Shown: positions 61,574 to 64,000 of the stretch, one piece after another
How the letters are laid out: the number at the start of each line of letters is the position of its first letter
Position numbering within the stretch: the first letter of the stretch is position 1
Source of the DNA: DTPS01 sp049591295
GTDB lineage: Bacteria > Acidobacteriota > UBA4820 > DSQY01
Direction: 5' to 3'
DNA length: 64,000 bases
Assembly: GCA_049591295.1 (NCBI GenBank)
Contig: JBAWEQ010000080.1
Coordinates: forward strand, 5,677 to 69,676
Program-made: the position numbers and the translations under genes
The notes under the pieces: model-generated
The model's database searches: none
What the model was told of the DNA's origin: nothing
What the model saw: the letters and a program-made list of their open reading frames with translations, nothing else

Positions 61574-62343
61574 GCGTGCTCCCTGGCCCAGGGGGCCCGC
61601 CCGCTCTCCCAGAGAGAGTCGAGGTAGCGCACGTCGCGGAGGGTGTCCATGCACTGCCAGAAGCCCTCGTGGTGGTAGGCCGCAAGCTGGCCGTCCCTGG
61701 CCAGCCGCTCCAGTGGCTCCTTCTCCCAGAGGGTCTGGTCCCCGTCGATATAACCCAGGGCCCCCGGCTCCAGGACGAAAAAGCCCCCGTTGATCCACCC
61801 CTCGCCGGTCTGCGGTTTCTCCGCGAAGTGCGTGACCAGATCGCCATCGAAGCCCAGCGCGCCGAAGCGCCCCGGCGGCCTGACCGCGGTGATGGTGGCC
61901 AGCTTGCCGTGGCGCCTGTGAAACGCCACGAGCTTCCCCACGTCCACGTCGGCCACGCCGTCGCCGTAGGTCATCAGGAAGGTGCCATCACAGACCCACG
62001 GGGCCAGCCGCTTGAGCCGGCCACCGGTCTGAGTATCGGTACCGGTATCCACCAGGTGCACGAGCCAGTCCTCGCGGTCCCCGTCGTGAACCTGCACCTC
62101 TCCCCTGCTCAGATCCACCGTGAGGCTGCTCTGGAGGTTGTAGTAGTTGAGGAAGTAGTGCTTGATCACCTCGCCCTTGTAGCCCAGGGCCACCACGAAC
62201 TCCTTGAACCCGTGCCGGGCAAAGCACCCCATGACGTGCCACAGCATGGGGCGGCCGCCGATCTCCACCATGGGCTTGGGCTTCAGGGTGGTCTCCTCTG
62301 AAAGCCGCGTCCCCAATCCACCCGCGAGGATGATGGTCTTCAT
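61570..62343 (-). CDS. rfbF: Glucose-1-phosphate cytidylyltransferase
   Basis: 257 aa. The N-terminal nucleotidyltransferase motif LAGGLGTRLSEETTLKPKPM is followed by MVEIGGRPMLWHVMG, MTYGDGVADVDVGKLV and GWINGGFFVLEP. Makes CDP-glucose, the first step of the CDP-dideoxyhexose path. First gene of the minus-strand rfbFGH-SDR run. Confidence 0.96.
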   Translation of the reverse strand: MKTIILAGGLGTRLSEETTLKPKPMVEIGGRPMLWHVMGCFARHGFKEFVVALGYKGEVIKHYFLNYYNLQSSLTVDLSRGEVQVHDGDREDWLVHLVDTGTDTQTGGRLKRLAPWVCDGTFLMTYGDGVADVDVGKLVAFHRRHGKLATITAVRPPGRFGALGFDGDLVTHFAEKPQTGEGWINGGFFVLEPGALGYIDGDQTLWEKEPLERLARDGQLAAYHHEGFWQCMDTLRDVRYLDSLWESGRAPWAREHA

Positions 62344-62372
62344 GGCCCGGCGTGCCTCCCTTCCGCTGGGTC

Positions 62373-62401
62373 AGTCTTGCACCCGGCCGGGGGGGAGTCA
62401 A
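62373..62401 (-). promoter_or_regulatory. Candidate promoter of rfbF
   Basis: On the minus strand TTGACT (62396-62401), a 17-base spacer and AAGACT (62373-62378). The -35 is good, the -10 poor. Confidence 0.35.
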
Positions 62402-62953
62402 GGAGGATGGAAGATTGCGACTTGCGGATTGAGAAGCCATGAATGGGGATTTTCGAGGAAGGTCCGCAGCGGCCGGCTCCCGCCGGCCGAACCGCCCGAA
62501 GGAGCTCCACCGGCCGTAGCGGCCGCCCGCTGGGCGGCCGAACAGCCGCCGTGCTAGTACTATCGCCCTCGGCCGCAAGGATGCGGCCGCTACGGGGCAT
62601 GAGAAGCTTCGAAGCGGCGGGCGGGGGCGCCCGCCCTACATGGGGACACCGTGGCGCGGCCGCCCCCGGCCGCGAACCCCCGTCGGGACACCGTGGGAGC
62701 CGTCGCCTGACGCCGACTTCTTTAAACATGAGGGTCGGCGAGGGGCCTCGCCTCCCACAGACTCCGACTTTGCCTCGGAACTCAAATTGCTCGCTCGCTG
62801 GTCCATCGGCATTTGCAAGCAAAGGCCGCTACGGTGAACGAGGGCCTCCGATGCGGCGGGCGGGAGCGCCCGCCCCACGGGACTCCCACACGAATCCCCT
62901 AATCACCTAAGAGCTCAATTCCTTCGCCCCAATACACTGGCACTCAGAATCCC
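62402..62953. repeat. REP-like palindrome cluster at the end of the glycan locus
   Basis: gcggccggctcccgccggcc (62470-62489); gtagcggccgcccgctgggc (62516-62535); ggccgcaaggatgcggccgc (62571-62590); reversed GGGGCGGGCG-type copies at 62611-62638 and 62851-62878; cgcggccgcccccggccgcg (62655-62674). Several read as inverted versions of the repeats around the RAYT gene. No gene seen in the 660 bases to 63003. Confidence 0.75.
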
Positions 62954-63003
62954 TTGCACATGAGCAGTCTTCTTACTAAATTCATCATGTAAGGAGATTG
63001 GCC

Positions 63004-63261
63004 ATGGGTACGTCCCGCGTGACGAGCAAAGGGCAGGTGACCATTCCATCGAAAATTCGTCGCCTTTTGGGCATCAAGCCGGGAGACCGACTGCTCTTTG
63101 AGCCCGATGGCCAAGAGGTGCGGATTCGCGTGGTCGCCAAGCACCAGGCCTCCGACTTTCTCGGAGCCTTCCCCACCCACGAGCCCTTCCCCGGCACCTC
63201 ATCCATTCGGGAAAGCACAGCAAAGTCCCTCGCCAAGAGGCACAAGGCCTCCAAGCCATGA
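63004..63261 (+). CDS. vapB: VapB-type AbrB-fold antitoxin
   Basis: 85 aa. SpoVT/AbrB DNA-binding core TSRVTSKGQVTIPSKIRRLL then GIKPGDRLLFEPDG, followed by a flexible tail that should bind the toxin. ATG at 63004 has AAGGAG seven bases upstream. Overlaps the toxin gene by four bases (ATGA); such pairs repress their own promoter. Confidence 0.9.
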   Translation: MGTSRVTSKGQVTIPSKIRRLLGIKPGDRLLFEPDGQEVRIRVVAKHQASDFLGAFPTHEPFPGTSSIRESTAKSLAKRHKASKP

Positions 63262-63659
63262 AAACCGTATGGGTGGACGCAAACGTCCTGCTCAGGCTCT
63301 TCACAGGCAAGCCTGAGGATCAAGCCCTGAGGGCGGCGGCGCTCCTCGGCAAGGCCTCCGACGGGCATCTCTGCTTGAGGATCTCACTCATTACGGTGGC
63401 GGAAATGGTTTGGGTGCTTCACCGGTTCTATCAGGTACCCGTCCCGAAGATCGCCGCTACGCTCTCGGAGTTCCTCTGCTCGGATGGCGTGAGCGTAGAA
63501 TCCAGGGAGTCTGTTTTGGAAGCCCTTTCTCTCATGGCTCGCGAAGGGGTGGACTTCGCCGATGCCCTGCTCGCCGTTCAGTGTCACGAATCCAACGAAC
63601 CCGCTGCCTCTTTCGATGAAGACTTCAAGCGGCTGGGCGTCCAGCGGTATCCCATCTAA
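63258..63659 (+). CDS. vapC: VapC-type PIN-domain toxin
   Basis: 133 aa PIN ribonuclease. Acidic residues in VWVDANVLLRLF (Asp7), VAEMVWVL (Glu near 48), GVDFADALLA and SFDEDFKRLG are the metal-binding set. Coupled to the antitoxin. Its TAA stop is the first three bases of the hairpin element that follows. Confidence 0.92.
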   Translation: MKTVWVDANVLLRLFTGKPEDQALRAAALLGKASDGHLCLRISLITVAEMVWVLHRFYQVPVPKIAATLSEFLCSDGVSVESRESVLEALSLMAREGVDFADALLAVQCHESNEPAASFDEDFKRLGVQRYPI

Positions 63660-63844
63660 GGACCCGCGCAGAAATAACTTGACGTTTTCGCATCCCATCT
63701 TCGCGCGATCTTGACGCGATTCTCGATCGCAAAATCCTCGACGTAGTCTTTAACTACGCCTGCGGTTTTGCTCCCTCCAATCGCGCCAATCTCACACGAA
63801 CCTGGGCGCGAATTCCGTGAACCTATTCCTGCGCGGGTCCTTAG
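63657..63844. mobile_element. 188-bp MITE-like hairpin element
   Basis: Both ends are TAAGGACCCGCGCAG, in inverted orientation (63657-63671 and 63830-63844), with similarity continuing to about 28 bases (24 matches by hand). The centre has a second inverted repeat gcaaaa..gtagt - cttta - actac..ttttgc (63730-63777). No reading frame inside. It is probably a non-autonomous element moved by a transposase in trans. Confidence 0.75.
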
Positions 63845-63852
63845 CCTACAGC

Positions 63853-64000
63853 TTAAGCCTCGCCGAGCGTCCCCACGAGGACGGCCCTCAGCCTCTCCAC
63901 GACCCCCTCCACGCGGGAAGGGGTGTCGGCCTCCACCATGAGCCTCAGCAGGGGCTCGGTCCCGGAGTAGCGGAGGATGATCCGCCCGCGGTCGGACAGC
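63853..64000 (-). CDS. glmM: Phosphoglucosamine mutase, C-terminal end (partial)
   Basis: The last 49 codons of a gene that runs off the right edge on the minus strand: LSDRGRIILRYSGTEPLLRL then MVEADTPSRV and a stop at 63853-63855. RYSGTEPLLRLMVE is the phosphate-binding motif near the C-terminus of GlmM/phosphohexomutases (usually R-x-SGTEP). A phosphomannomutase is possible. Confidence 0.85.
   Translation of the reverse strand, partial: LSDRGRIILRYSGTEPLLRLMVEADTPSRVEGVVERLRAVLVGTLGEA

Noticed and set aside
62944..63180. Minus-strand frame antisense to vapB
   Set aside because: The plus-strand AbrB motif, ribosome site and ATGA coupling to vapC are decisive.

Overview
The window is about 64 kb of high-GC, gene-dense chromosomal DNA from a Gram-negative bacterium. 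LpxH-like, LolA-like and RlpA-like envelope proteins, a type IV pilus cluster and a large surface-polysaccharide locus support an outer membrane. A ferredoxin-dependent 2-oxoacid oxidoreductase, a NuoEF-type oxidoreductase, a rubrerythrin-like protein and selenocysteine synthase suggest an anaerobic or microaerophilic lifestyle. Acidobacteriota or a deltaproteobacterial lineage would fit, but no rRNA or tRNA gene is present, so the taxonomy is only a guess.

Layout. 0-5 kb: an NtrC-type regulator, a TtcA-like tRNA thiolase with two small envelope genes, an LpxH-like hydrolase and YjbQ. 5-11 kb, all minus strand: rlpA, a small membrane protein, lolA-like, purH, an exported protein and icd. 11.3-16.1 kb: a PilB-like protein with degenerate nucleotide-binding motifs and an N-terminal cysteine-rich domain, a HAD phosphatase translationally coupled to selA, and a lipoprotein. 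16.5-24.6 kb: a redox operon with a P-loop ATPase, a ferredoxin, 2-oxoacid:ferredoxin oxidoreductase alpha/beta/gamma, NuoE- and NuoF-like subunits, a short NuoG-like protein, a polyferredoxin and a rubrerythrin. 24.7-32.8 kb: pilB-pilT-pilC-pilS-pilR behind a near-consensus sigma-70 promoter. 33-62.3 kb: an envelope-glycan locus with GT2 transferases, a GtrA fusion, five or more polytopic glycosyltransferase-like or YfhO-like proteins, asparagine synthase, an FAD oxidoreductase, RmlD/RmlC-like proteins, a NeuB-family synthase, a thiamine-diphosphate enzyme, and CDP-3,6-dideoxyhexose genes (rfbF, rfbG, rfbH, SDR). 63-64 kb: a VapBC toxin-antitoxin pair, a hairpin MITE-like element and the 3' end of glmM.

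How the genes work together. RfbF, RfbG and RfbH should give a CDP-4-keto-3,6-dideoxyhexose intermediate. The SDR and the thiamine-diphosphate enzyme could reduce it or add a two-carbon branch, as in yersiniose synthesis. The GT2/GtrA/YfhO proteins resemble polyprenyl-phosphate-sugar systems that decorate glycans outside the inner membrane. PilS/PilR probably control pili whose pilin gene lies elsewhere. The redox operon probably passes electrons from 2-oxoacid oxidation through ferredoxin to NAD(P).

The most unusual property of the DNA is its intergenic repeat load. There are heptamer and octamer tandem tracts, an 'ACCACCAAGACACCAAGG'-type dispersed repeat, REP-like GC palindromes around a RAYT transposase gene, 70-bp REPIN-like double hairpins, and a 188-bp hairpin element. 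Some of these supply start regions, signal peptides or stop codons to neighbouring genes. A markedly AT-richer island (about 49.5-54.96 kb) in the glycan locus looks horizontally acquired.
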